Shown: piece after piece, positions 34,445 to 42,220 of the stretch
How the letters are laid out: the number at the start of each line of letters is the position of its first letter
Numbering within the stretch: the first letter of the stretch is position 1
NCBI GenBank assembly: GCA_964291375.2
Contig: OZ219809.1
Location: forward strand, 2,418,001 to 2,482,000
DNA length: 64,000 nt
From: 3107 sp001483205
GTDB lineage: Bacteria > Pseudomonadota > Alphaproteobacteria > Rhodobacterales > Rhodobacteraceae
Direction of reading: 5' to 3'
Translations under genes and position numbers: made by a program
Notes under the pieces: generated by a model
What the model was told of the DNA's origin: nothing
Databases searched by the model: none
The model's input: the letters and a program-made list of their open reading frames with translations, nothing else

Positions 34445-34663
34445 CAGAAAAACCTCTGCATAAAGACGCATCGGCAACCAACTTGTCCCGCCCGGCGGAA
34501 CGCCGGGCAGCGCCTGCCTGCCCCCCGGCAGGCGCTTTGAACGTCTCAGCCTGTTGGGGCGTATGGGCTTTATGGCAAGACCATTGCCAATGTGGACTGT
34601 CGGAAAAAGCGCCCGCCCAGGCAGGCGGCTGCCCGTCTCGGAAACGGTCCAACGGACTGTTTC
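34445..34663. repeat. Composite repeat upstream of purD
   Basis: ATATGTCAGAAAAACCTCTGCAT (from about 34439) is followed by a CCCGGCGGAACGCCGGGCAG hairpin (about 34490-34509). Then come the third 100-bp module copy (34540-34640) and a diverged ACGGTCC-type palindrome (34641-34663). No gene is seen from 34381 to 34750. Confidence 0.85.
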
Positions 34664-34750
34664 CGTAACGCCCCGCACCCCCGTCCTGCCTTGTCATGGC
34701 CCCGCCCGCGCCCTAGAACGCCCGCGAACAGAAAGCCGGGGGAAGCACCC

Positions 34751-35329
34751 ATGAACATCCTGATTCTGGGCGGTGGCGGGCGCGAGCACGCGCTGGCCTG
34801 GGCGGTCAAGCAGAACCCGAAATGCGCCCGCCTGATCTGTGCGCCCGGAAACGCGGGCATAGCGGCCATCGCCGAATGTGCGGCGCTCGACATTACCAAC
34901 GGTGATGCGGTGGCCGAATTTGCCCGCTCAAACGGCACGGATTTCGTCATTATCGGGCCGGAAGCGCCGCTGGCGGCGGGTGTTGCTGACCGGCTGCGCG
35001 CGGCGGGCATTCTCTGTTTCGGCCCCTCGGCAAAGGCCGCCCGGCTCGAAGCCTCCAAGGGCTTCACCAAAGAGATTTGCGATGCGGCGGGCATCCCCAC
35101 CGCCCCATATGCGCGCTTCACCGACCCAAACGCCGCCCGCACCCATATCCGCCGCCGGGGGGCGCCGGTGGTGGTCAAGGCCGACGGGCTTGCCGCCGGC
35201 AAGGGGGTCGTCGTCGCCATGACCGAGGCCGACGCCCTGTCCGCCATTGACGCCATGTTCGGCGGCGCGTTCGGCGCAGCCGCCATTTCTCGGACGAGGA
35301 ACTGCTCGACGCCCTGCGCGCGATCCTGA
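34751..35329 (+). pseudogene. purD: Phosphoribosylamine--glycine ligase, 3'-truncated by the island junction
   Basis: PurD makes glycinamide ribonucleotide in purine synthesis and normally has about 420 residues. Here the first ~177 are intact: MNILILGGGGREHALAW, CAPGNAGIA, FVIIGPEAPLAAGVADRL, GPSAKAARLEASKGFTKEIC, VVVKADGLAAGKGVVVA. After MFGGAFGAA (about 35278) homology stops and the frame runs 17 junk codons into island DNA to a stop at 35329. The ATP-grasp catalytic and C-terminal domains are missing, so it cannot work. The rest of purD is not in this window. Confidence 0.9.
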
Positions 35330-35886
35330 AACGGCAGGGCCAGCTGTCCGGCCTGATCATCGACGAGGAGAACGATCTGCCCTCGTCCAGCGCTTATCGC
35401 AGTCGGTTTGGCAGCCTGCTACGCGCGTACCGCCTCATCGGCTATGAACCCGAGCGGGACTACCGCTACATCGAGATCAACAAGGCGCTGCGCGCGGCCC
35501 ACCCCCAGGTCGTTGAGGAAATCATCGAGGGCGTGGCCACCCAAGGTGGTCGCGTTGTGCAGGATCCCGACACGCAGCTGCTGCGCGTGAATGACGAATT
35601 CACGGTGTCGGTCGTTCTGACCCGCTGCCAAGCGACGGCAGCTGGCTCCTTGCGCTGGCACATCCGGCTCGACACCAGCCTCGTTCCGGACATCACGATT
35701 GCTGTGCGGATGAACGAGAACAACGACGCGCCGCGCGACTTCTACCTGCTACCCAGCATCGACATGACCGACGCGCGCCTGAAGATGGCCGAACAGAACG
35801 GCCTTTGGCTCGATGCCTATCGAACCGAAACACTGGACGATTTCTACGCCCTCGCCGGGCGGGCGAAGGTGACGGAGGCCGCATGA
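35280..35886 (+). pseudogene. Serine recombinase, 5'-truncated remnant
   Basis: The open frame reads RHFSDEELLDALRAIL, then LSGLIIDEENDLPSSSAYR and GSLLRAYRLIGY, and ends in TVSVVLTRCQTAAGSLRW-like and FYLLPSIDM stretches. This is the C-terminal ~200 residues of a family of alphaproteobacterial recombinases usually paired with RepB-like proteins. The N-terminal resolvase domain with the catalytic Ser is absent; the sequence starts exactly where purD ends. The stop overlaps the next gene by 4 bp, preserving the operon layout. Confidence 0.8.
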
Positions 35887-36797
35887 TGCCAAAGAGCTCG
35901 GAAGAACATCACCCCACGGAAGTCAGCTTGGTCCCGACCGACCGCATACGGGTGCTCAACCCGCGGGTCCGAAACCCCAGGACGTTTGCGGACATGGTGG
36001 AAAACATCGCCAAGATCGGTTTAAAGCGCCCGATCACCGTCACTCGTCGCGCCGAAACAGGACCACAGGAATATGATCTCGTCTGCGGCCAAGGGCGGCT
36101 CGAGGCCTTCATCGAGCTGAAGCAGAAAGCCATCCCGGCCATTGTCATCGATGCTGATGAGTCCGACTGCCTGGTAATGAGCCTCGTTGAGAATTGCGCG
36201 CGTCGCCAGCATCGCCCAATCGATCTGATGCGAGAGATCGGCACTCTTCGCGAACGCGGCTACAACGACCGACAGATTGGCGACAAGATCGGCGTTTCCC
36301 CGGACTATGTCGGCATGATCGCTGGGCTCTTGGAACGCGGCGAAGAGCGGCTGGTGACGGCTGTCGAAACCGGTCTGCTCCCCCTGAACCTCGCCATCGA
36401 CATATCGAAGACCGATGCCGAAGGCGCGCAGCGTGCGCTGATGGATGCCTGCACGCAGAAGAAACTGCGCGGAAAGAAACTCGCGGCGGCCCGGCGCCTA
36501 ATCGAACAGCGCGAGGCGCGTGGAAAGAAGATCCATCCCAAGCAATACGGTCGCGACGGCCGAAACCGGCGGCCGCTGACGAGCGAAGCGTTGGTGCGTG
36601 CCTACCAGAAGGAAGCGGACCGCCAGGAGCTTTTGATCAAGAAAGCGGAACTGACACAGGGGCGGCTGCTGTTCATCTGCCAGGCATTCCGGACCCTCCT
36701 CGAGGATGATCATTTCGTGACGCTGCTGCGCGCCGAAAGCCTGGAAACCATGCCCAGCTACCTGCAGGACTCCCTCACCGATGGAGCAGCGCCATGA
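35883..36797 (+). CDS. ParB/RepB-like partitioning-domain protein 1
   Basis: 304 residues. A ParB N-terminal nuclease-like domain (VSLVPTDRIRVLNPRVRNPRTFADMV, YDLVCGQGRLEAF, LVMSLVENCARRQHRPID, about 12-115) leads to a ParB-type HTH (ERGYNDRQIGDKIGVSPDYVGM). A RepB C-terminal-like helical region follows. Two ATGs are possible (35883, 35886), with GGAGG upstream. It overlaps the next gene, a paralogue, by 4 bp. No ParA is present, so a plain plasmid-partition role is unlikely. The position behind a serine recombinase suggests an accessory factor for that recombinase. Confidence 0.85.
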   Translation: MMPKSSEEHHPTEVSLVPTDRIRVLNPRVRNPRTFADMVENIAKIGLKRPITVTRRAETGPQEYDLVCGQGRLEAFIELKQKAIPAIVIDADESDCLVMSLVENCARRQHRPIDLMREIGTLRERGYNDRQIGDKIGVSPDYVGMIAGLLERGEERLVTAVETGLLPLNLAIDISKTDAEGAQRALMDACTQKKLRGKKLAAARRLIEQREARGKKIHPKQYGRDGRNRRPLTSEALVRAYQKEADRQELLIKKAELTQGRLLFICQAFRTLLEDDHFVTLLRAESLETMPSYLQDSLTDGAAP

Positions 36798-37672
36798 CCA
36801 AGAAGGTTCAGCTCGGCTTCGAGAACGATTGCGTCACGATCCCGGTCGCGGACATCCTGCCGGTCAGGGTTCTGAGCAAGTCGATCAAATCCAGCCGGAA
36901 ATACACACAAATCACAGCGTCGATCCGCGAGATCGGTTTGGTCGAGCCTCCGGTGGTCGCGCGAAACGGGGATGCCAGCGGCAGCTGGCTGCTGCTCGAC
37001 GGACATGTCCGGATCGAAGTCCTCAAAGATCTGGGCCAGGAACAGGTTGAATGCCTTGTGTCGACCGACGACGAGGCCTTCACCTACAACAAGCGCATCA
37101 GCCGCATCGCGCCTATTCAGGAGCACCGGATGATCCTGAAAGCGATCGAGCGCGGTGTCTCGGAGGAAAAGATCGCAGCGGCGTTGGACCTCAACCCACG
37201 CAGCATCCAGCGCAAGGTCAAGCTGCTCGACGGTATTTGCCCAGAAGCAGTGGCGATCCTGAAGGACAAGGCGTGCACCGCAGCCGTATTCACCACGCTG
37301 CGCAAGATGATCCCCTTGCGCCAGATCGAGGCCACCGAACTCATGGTGAACGCCAACAACTACTCCGTCGCCTATATCTCGGCGATCCTCGCCGGGACTC
37401 CGCAGACGCAGCTAGTCGAGGCGAACAAGCCCAAACGCATCAAAGGCGTGACGCCTCAGGCGGTCGCTCGGATGGAAAAGGAACTTGCCCGGCTTCAGGA
37501 AGGGATCACGCAGATCCAGGATACCTACGGCCAGGACCACCTCCAGCTGACCGTGCTCCGTGGCTACGTCGCCAAGATCCTCGGGAACGCGCGCGTGGTG
37601 CGGTATCTGATGCAGACGCGTCCAGAGTTCCTGTTCGAGCAACCCCCCGAAACATCGCAGGATTTCGATTGA
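36794..37672 (+). CDS. ParB/RepB-like partitioning-domain protein 2
   Basis: 292 residues, with the same layout as the preceding gene but clearly different sequence. It has a ParB N-terminal domain (VADILPVRVLSKSIKSSRKY, WLLLDGHVRIEVLKDLG) and an HTH (GVSEEKIAAALDLNPRSIQRKVKLL). A RepB C-terminal domain follows (TAAVFTTLRKMIPLRQIEATELM, HLQLTVLRGYVAKILGNARV). The two proteins probably form a heteromeric DNA-binding pair. The triplet recombinase-RepB-RepB recurs in alphaproteobacterial islands to my knowledge; its mechanism is not described that I know of. Confidence 0.85.
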   Translation: MTKKVQLGFENDCVTIPVADILPVRVLSKSIKSSRKYTQITASIREIGLVEPPVVARNGDASGSWLLLDGHVRIEVLKDLGQEQVECLVSTDDEAFTYNKRISRIAPIQEHRMILKAIERGVSEEKIAAALDLNPRSIQRKVKLLDGICPEAVAILKDKACTAAVFTTLRKMIPLRQIEATELMVNANNYSVAYISAILAGTPQTQLVEANKPKRIKGVTPQAVARMEKELARLQEGITQIQDTYGQDHLQLTVLRGYVAKILGNARVVRYLMQTRPEFLFEQPPETSQDFD

Positions 37673-37716
37673 ACCCGACACGACTCCCCGCTAGCGTGCA
37701 GTCAGCACAAAAAATG

Positions 37717-37741
37717 GGCGCGTACATAAATCATGCGCGCC
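37717..37741. promoter_or_regulatory. Inverted repeat upstream of the WYL regulator
   Basis: GGCGCG (37717-37722) and CGCGCC (37736-37741) are exact inverted arms 13 bp apart. Outside them CGACTC (37681-37686) and GAGTCG (37742-37747) form a second, wider pair. WYL/BrxR-type regulators bind inverted repeats ahead of their own genes, so this is a candidate operator for the defence locus. Confidence 0.45.
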
Positions 37742-37783
37742 GAGTCGGGAGTGCGAAGTGGATAACAGCAAGTCGGAGCTTCG

Positions 37784-38608
37784 TTGGGGGGCGCACAGCG
37801 CCTCGAGTTCATCGAGTTCCGATTGTTTTGGGAGGGACATGTGAACCGCAGTGACTTGATGGAGCAGTTTGGGCTGTCGGTGAACCAAGCGTCCGCCGAC
37901 CTGAACCGCTATATCGGTCTGGCTCCGAACAACATGGTCTACGATAAAAGCGCTCGAACATACGTCCGAGGTCCGGAGTATGCTGCACAGTTCCTGAAAC
38001 CTGATGCTAGCCGCTACCTCGCACAGCTTCGGTCTCTGGCTGACGGTCTCATGGACAGCAAGGACGCATGGATTGCTGAACTACCAGCCTATGACGCCGC
38101 ACCCACTCCGGCCCGTGGTGTGAACCCCGTCACATTGCGATCAGTTGTTGGTGCAATCCGCCGCACTGAAGCGATCGAGGTGAAGTATCAGTCCCTCTCG
38201 CGCCCCGAGCCAAGCTGGCGGTGGATCGCGCCTCATGCCATCGGGTTCGATGGCTTCCGATGGCACACTCGGGCCTTCTGTCAGACGGACGAGGTGTTCA
38301 AAGACTTCCTGCTCTCTCGCATCATTTCAACGCGAAGCGTGCAAGCCAGTGATGTCACTGACGCAGCCGATGAGGACTGGCAAGAGCATGTCACGCTAGA
38401 GATCGGCCCCCACCCAGAGCTGTCCGAAAGCCAGAAGAAAGTGATCGCGCTCGATTATGGAATGCGAGATGGCAAAGCGAAGATCCAAGTGCGTCGGGCG
38501 CTCCTCTACTATGCCCTGAAGCGTCTTGGGCTCGACACCGATCCCGGCGCCAGGAAACCGCAAGAACAGCAGATCGTACTACTGAAAACCAGCGAGGTGC
38601 TGGGGTGA
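37784..38608 (+). CDS. WYL-domain transcriptional regulator of the defence locus (5' end frameshifted?)
   Basis: An N-terminal winged helix (LEFIEFRLFWEGHVNRSDLMEQFGLSVNQASADL) precedes a WYL domain (VVGAIRRTEAIEVKYQSLS, WRWIAPHAIGFDGFRWHTRAFC). This is the BrxR-like family that guards BREX, DISARM and related loci. The open frame's first start is TTG 37784, with no ribosome site. A much better start, GTG 37758 with GGGAG, reads VDNSKSELRWG in another frame and would join this frame if the six-G run at 37786-37791 had one more G. The gene is therefore probably frameshifted, or the run is miscalled. The stop overlaps the helicase GTG. Confidence 0.8.
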   Translation: MGGAQRLEFIEFRLFWEGHVNRSDLMEQFGLSVNQASADLNRYIGLAPNNMVYDKSARTYVRGPEYAAQFLKPDASRYLAQLRSLADGLMDSKDAWIAELPAYDAAPTPARGVNPVTLRSVVGAIRRTEAIEVKYQSLSRPEPSWRWIAPHAIGFDGFRWHTRAFCQTDEVFKDFLLSRIISTRSVQASDVTDAADEDWQEHVTLEIGPHPELSESQKKVIALDYGMRDGKAKIQVRRALLYYALKRLGLDTDPGARKPQEQQIVLLKTSEVLG

Positions 38609-39261
38609 CGAAACTTGAAGAAATCAAGAATGGAGCCAGCGTTGCAGGTGTCGTCCCGAACCAGTCGGTGGAAGTCGTGTCAGTCGATTGGATCGGCGAT
38701 CAGGCGCTGAATCTCGTATACAGGATACCCGGTGGCTCGGTTTCAGAAACCACGCTCTATCGAGACGACGAACACCGGCTGAGCGTTGAGCAACGGGGGC
38801 GTGCTTGGTCCTTTGATGCAGACGGGTCTTTGCTGCGCTTGGTGACAGAAGCCAACCGGATCAAGCTGGCGCACTATTTCGACCCCTATCTCGCGATCCA
38901 CACTAGCCTTGTCGATCCCCTTCCACACCAAATCTCCGCCGTCTATGGCGAAATGCTTCCTCGCCAACCGCTTCGGTTTCTTCTGGCTGACGACCCCGGC
39001 GCTGGAAAAACCATCATGTCGGGCTTGCTGATCAAGGAGCTGATTGCGCGGAGCGACCTTGAGCGTTGTCTGATCGTAGCCCCTGGCGGTCTGGTCGAAC
39101 AATGGCAGGACGAACTTGGTGAAAAGTTCTCTCTAGAATTTGACATTCTTTCCAGGGACATGATCGAAACGTCTAGGTCGGGAAACGTATTCAACGATCG
39201 CAACCGCCTAATTGCGCGCCTAGACGTCTTAGCCAGAAATGAAACTCCTGTCATCAAATGA
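38605..39261 (+). CDS. SNF2-type helicase of the defence locus, N-terminal piece
   Basis: 218 residues from GTG 38605, overlapping the WYL stop. It holds the helicase Q-region and Walker A (LPHQISAVYGEML, FLLADDPGAGKTIMSGLLIKEL, about residues 108-145) and motif Ia (CLIVAPGGLVEQWQDEL). The frame ends at TGA 39259 because of the tandem duplication that follows; related proteins continue from LARNE straight into DLQQKLLSSNEW. By itself it lacks the DEAH box and all of RecA lobe 2. Confidence 0.85.
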   Translation: MTKLEEIKNGASVAGVVPNQSVEVVSVDWIGDQALNLVYRIPGGSVSETTLYRDDEHRLSVEQRGRAWSFDADGSLLRLVTEANRIKLAHYFDPYLAIHTSLVDPLPHQISAVYGEMLPRQPLRFLLADDPGAGKTIMSGLLIKELIARSDLERCLIVAPGGLVEQWQDELGEKFSLEFDILSRDMIETSRSGNVFNDRNRLIARLDVLARNETPVIK

Positions 39262-42220
39262 ATGGGATTTGATCGTCTGCGATGAAGCTCATCGCATGTC
39301 CGCCAGCTTCTTCGGCGGTGACGTAAAATATAAAGACAGAAATGAAGACCTGCAACAAAAACTCCTGTCATCAAATGAATGGGATTTGATCGTCTGCGAT
39401 GAAGCTCATCGCATGTCCGCCAGCTTCTTCGGCGGTGACGTAAAATATACCAAGCGTTATCAGCTCGGGCAGCTTCTTGGACAGGTTTGCCGACATCTTC
39501 TCCTGATGTCTGCCACGCCACACAACGGCAAGGAAGAGGACTTCCAGCTGTTTATGGCTCTTCTCGATGGTGACCGGTTTGAAGGTCGTTTTCGCGACGG
39601 TGTTCACTACGCGGACAGCGCTGACATGATGCGTCGCCTGACCAAGGAAGAGCTTCTGAAATTCGATGGTCGGCCGCTATTCCCAGAACGCCGAGCCTAC
39701 ACAGTCAAATACGAACTTTCGCCCGAAGAGGCTGGCCTGTACAGCGCTGTGACTGAGTACGTCCGGACCGAGATGAACCGCGTGCAGAGGTTCGCCGACC
39801 AGGATGGGAAGAAACGCAACAATGTGGGTTTTGCCCTTCAAATCCTTCAGCGTCGGTTGGCTTCGTCACCAGCGGCGATCTACGAGTCACTGAAGAGACG
39901 GCGCGAACGCCTAGAAGCGGAGCTCGCTGAGGCCCGACTTGCTCGTAAAGGCATTAAATCAACTGTGCATTCAACCGATGTCGCCGATGAAGTCCTCAGA
40001 AACATCGAGGAGCTCGGACAGGATGAGGTCGATGATCTAGAGGATCTGATCTCGACGGGCGCAACGACCGCAGAAACGGTGGAACAACTTGAAATCGAGG
40101 TTCAAACCCTCCAAGGCCTCGAGGCGATGGCACTTGGGGTACTTCGGTCGGGAAAAGATACGAAATGGACGCAGCTCGACAGGATACTTGATGACGATCT
40201 GATGATCGACACGGATGGAAACCGTCGGAAGCTAATCATCTTTACTGAGCCAAAAGACACCCTCCATTACCTTGTCGAGAAGGTCCGAGCCAGGCTCGGC
40301 AAGCCGGAAGCCGTCGAAGTTATCCACGGAGGCGTGACGCGCGAAGAACGCCGCAAGGTGGTCGAGCGGTTCATGCAAGACCGTGACATGCTGGTGCTAA
40401 TCGCCAACGATGCCGCGGGCGAAGGTGTAAACCTTCAGCGCGGACACCTCATGGTCAACTATGACTTGCCGTGGAACCCGAACAAGATTGAGCAGCGTTT
40501 CGGTCGTATCCACCGGATTGGCCAGACCGAGGTCTGCCATCTTTGGAATCTTGTCGCGGCAGACACCCGCGAGGGCGAAGTCTATGCTCGCTTGCTCGAG
40601 AAGCTGGAAGCAGCGCGGGAAGCTCTCGGCGGCCGCGTCTATGACGTTCTTGGCGAGTTGTTCGAAGGAACAGCTCTTAGAGATCTGCTTTTCGAAGCGA
40701 TCCAGTACGGAGAGCAAGAGGACGTCAAGGCCAAGCTCTTCAATGTTGTCGACGGGGCCGTCGATCAGAACCACCTGTTGCAGCTCCTTGAGCGCCGAGC
40801 ACTGACAAATGACTCCATGCCCCAGGCAAGAGTTCACGAGCTACGCATTGAGATGGAGCGAGCGGAAGCACAAAGGCTTCAACCCCATCACATACAAAGC
40901 TTCTTTGTCGAAGCATTCAAGCAGCTTGGCGGCCAGATCAAACGTCGCGAGGGAGGTCGCTGGGAAATCACGCACGTTCCCATGAACATACGGGAGCGAG
41001 ACCGCCAGATTGGCTCAGGCGCCCCGATCCAAAAGAAGTATGAACGCATATGCTTCGAGAAGAGCAAGATCCACCAGCAGCCTGTGGCCGCATTTGTGTG
41101 CCCCGGTCACCCGCTACTAGAATCCGTCATCAGCTTGATCCGAGAGCAATACGATTACCTGATGAAGCGCGGAGCTATTCTGATTGACGACACAGACCCC
41201 AGTGAAGAGATCACAGCCCTTTTCCTGCTTGAACACAGCGTTCAGGACGGTCGTCCTACGGCAACTGGTAAGCCTCACATCATTTCAGAACGGCTTCAGT
41301 TCACTGCTATCGATAGCAAGGGTGAAGCGACCAACGCAGGCATAGCACCGCACCTGAATCTGCGTCCTGCAGAACCGGCGGAGATTACCTTGGCGCAAAG
41401 CTTATTGGACGCGGACTGGTTGCGGAACGATCTGGAGAAAACTGCCGTCCGTTTTGCAACTGTGGAACTGGCCCAACGGCATGTTGCTGATGTTAAAGCG
41501 CGCCGTCTACCCGAGATCGACAAGGTCGAACAGGAAGTGCGGGCGCGCTTGAAGAAGGAAATCAACTACTGGGATGCCCGAGCATTTGAACTGAAGGAAG
41601 AAGAACGGGCCGGAAAGAAGACCCGCCTTAACTGGCAAAACGCTCAACGGCGTGCAGAAGACCTGGCAGAGCGCCTTAAGCGCCGGATGGAAGTGCTGGA
41701 ACAAGAAAGATTCATCGCGGCTCAGCCTCCACGCGTCCGAGGCGGAATGGTGATTATTCCACATGGATTGCTCAAATCGCTCAGCCCTACTCCGGAACTG
41801 GCCGGTGCCGGGGCAAATGGATTTTCAGAGGATCCCGTGGCACGCCGCGAGATCGAGCTCGCCGCCATGGCTGCAGTAATGGAAGCAGAAACATCTCTTG
41901 GGAACACGCCCACAGATGTGTCTGCCCAGAAGGTCGGCTACGACATTGCCTCCTACGACCCCGAGGCGGAGCACTTACGCTTCATCGAAGTGAAGGGGCG
42001 GATCGATGGCGCTGACACGGTCATGATAACACGACAAGAAGTCATCACCTCCCTGCACGAGCCGGACAAGTTTATCCTAGCGATCGTCCAGGTCGGAGAC
42101 GGCTACGTCCAAGAACCGCGATATGTGCGTAAGCCATTTACGCAGGAGCCAGAGTTCGGCGTGACGGCCATCCAAGTGAACATCAAAAACCTGCTTGAGC
42201 GGGCGGAGGTGCCAGGATGA
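39239..42220 (+). CDS. SNF2-type helicase of the defence locus, C-terminal piece with DUF3883
   Basis: 993 residues in a different frame from the first piece. It has the DEAH box twice because of the duplication (VCDEAHRMSASFFGGD), motif III LLMSATPHNG, and lobe 2 (KLIIFTEPKDTLHYLV, NDAAGEGVNLQ, IEQRFGRIHRIGQ). A long coiled-coil region (about 740-830) precedes a DUF3883 nuclease-like end (LRFIEVKGRIDGADTVMITRQE). It is similar to DISARM DrmD and to the helicase of helicase-methylase-ATPase systems. ATG 39239 overlaps the first piece by 23 bp, so reinitiation giving a two-chain helicase is conceivable. Otherwise the gene is broken. Confidence 0.85.
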   Translation: MKLLSSNEWDLIVCDEAHRMSASFFGGDVKYKDRNEDLQQKLLSSNEWDLIVCDEAHRMSASFFGGDVKYTKRYQLGQLLGQVCRHLLLMSATPHNGKEEDFQLFMALLDGDRFEGRFRDGVHYADSADMMRRLTKEELLKFDGRPLFPERRAYTVKYELSPEEAGLYSAVTEYVRTEMNRVQRFADQDGKKRNNVGFALQILQRRLASSPAAIYESLKRRRERLEAELAEARLARKGIKSTVHSTDVADEVLRNIEELGQDEVDDLEDLISTGATTAETVEQLEIEVQTLQGLEAMALGVLRSGKDTKWTQLDRILDDDLMIDTDGNRRKLIIFTEPKDTLHYLVEKVRARLGKPEAVEVIHGGVTREERRKVVERFMQDRDMLVLIANDAAGEGVNLQRGHLMVNYDLPWNPNKIEQRFGRIHRIGQTEVCHLWNLVAADTREGEVYARLLEKLEAAREALGGRVYDVLGELFEGTALRDLLFEAIQYGEQEDVKAKLFNVVDGAVDQNHLLQLLERRALTNDSMPQARVHELRIEMERAEAQRLQPHHIQSFFVEAFKQLGGQIKRREGGRWEITHVPMNIRERDRQIGSGAPIQKKYERICFEKSKIHQQPVAAFVCPGHPLLESVISLIREQYDYLMKRGAILIDDTDPSEEITALFLLEHSVQDGRPTATGKPHIISERLQFTAIDSKGEATNAGIAPHLNLRPAEPAEITLAQSLLDADWLRNDLEKTAVRFATVELAQRHVADVKARRLPEIDKVEQEVRARLKKEINYWDARAFELKEEERAGKKTRLNWQNAQRRAEDLAERLKRRMEVLEQERFIAAQPPRVRGGMVIIPHGLLKSLSPTPELAGAGANGFSEDPVARREIELAAMAAVMEAETSLGNTPTDVSAQKVGYDIASYDPEAEHLRFIEVKGRIDGADTVMITRQEVITSLHEPDKFILAIVQVGDGYVQEPRYVRKPFTQEPEFGVTAIQVNIKNLLERAEVPG
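39242..39449 (+). repeat. 91-bp tandem duplication that splits the helicase gene
   Basis: A 91-bp segment (from AAACTCCTGTCATC to GACGTAAAATATA) occurs at 39242-39332 and 39359-39449, 117 bp apart. Outside it, CAGAAATGAA occurs at 39234 and 39337, 103 bp apart. The second copy keeps the ancestral order (...RNEDLQQKLLSSNEW). The first copy lacks the 14 bp encoding DLQQK. The net gain of 103 bp (not a multiple of 3) changes frame. Confidence 0.92.

Noticed and set aside
34592..35329. A longer purD beginning upstream of 34751
   Set aside because: Upstream codons are repeat module; the conserved MNILILGGGGREHAL start is at 34751.
34751..35886. purD-recombinase translational fusion
   Set aside because: The purD frame stops at 35329 in a different frame from the recombinase remnant, so no fused protein is made.
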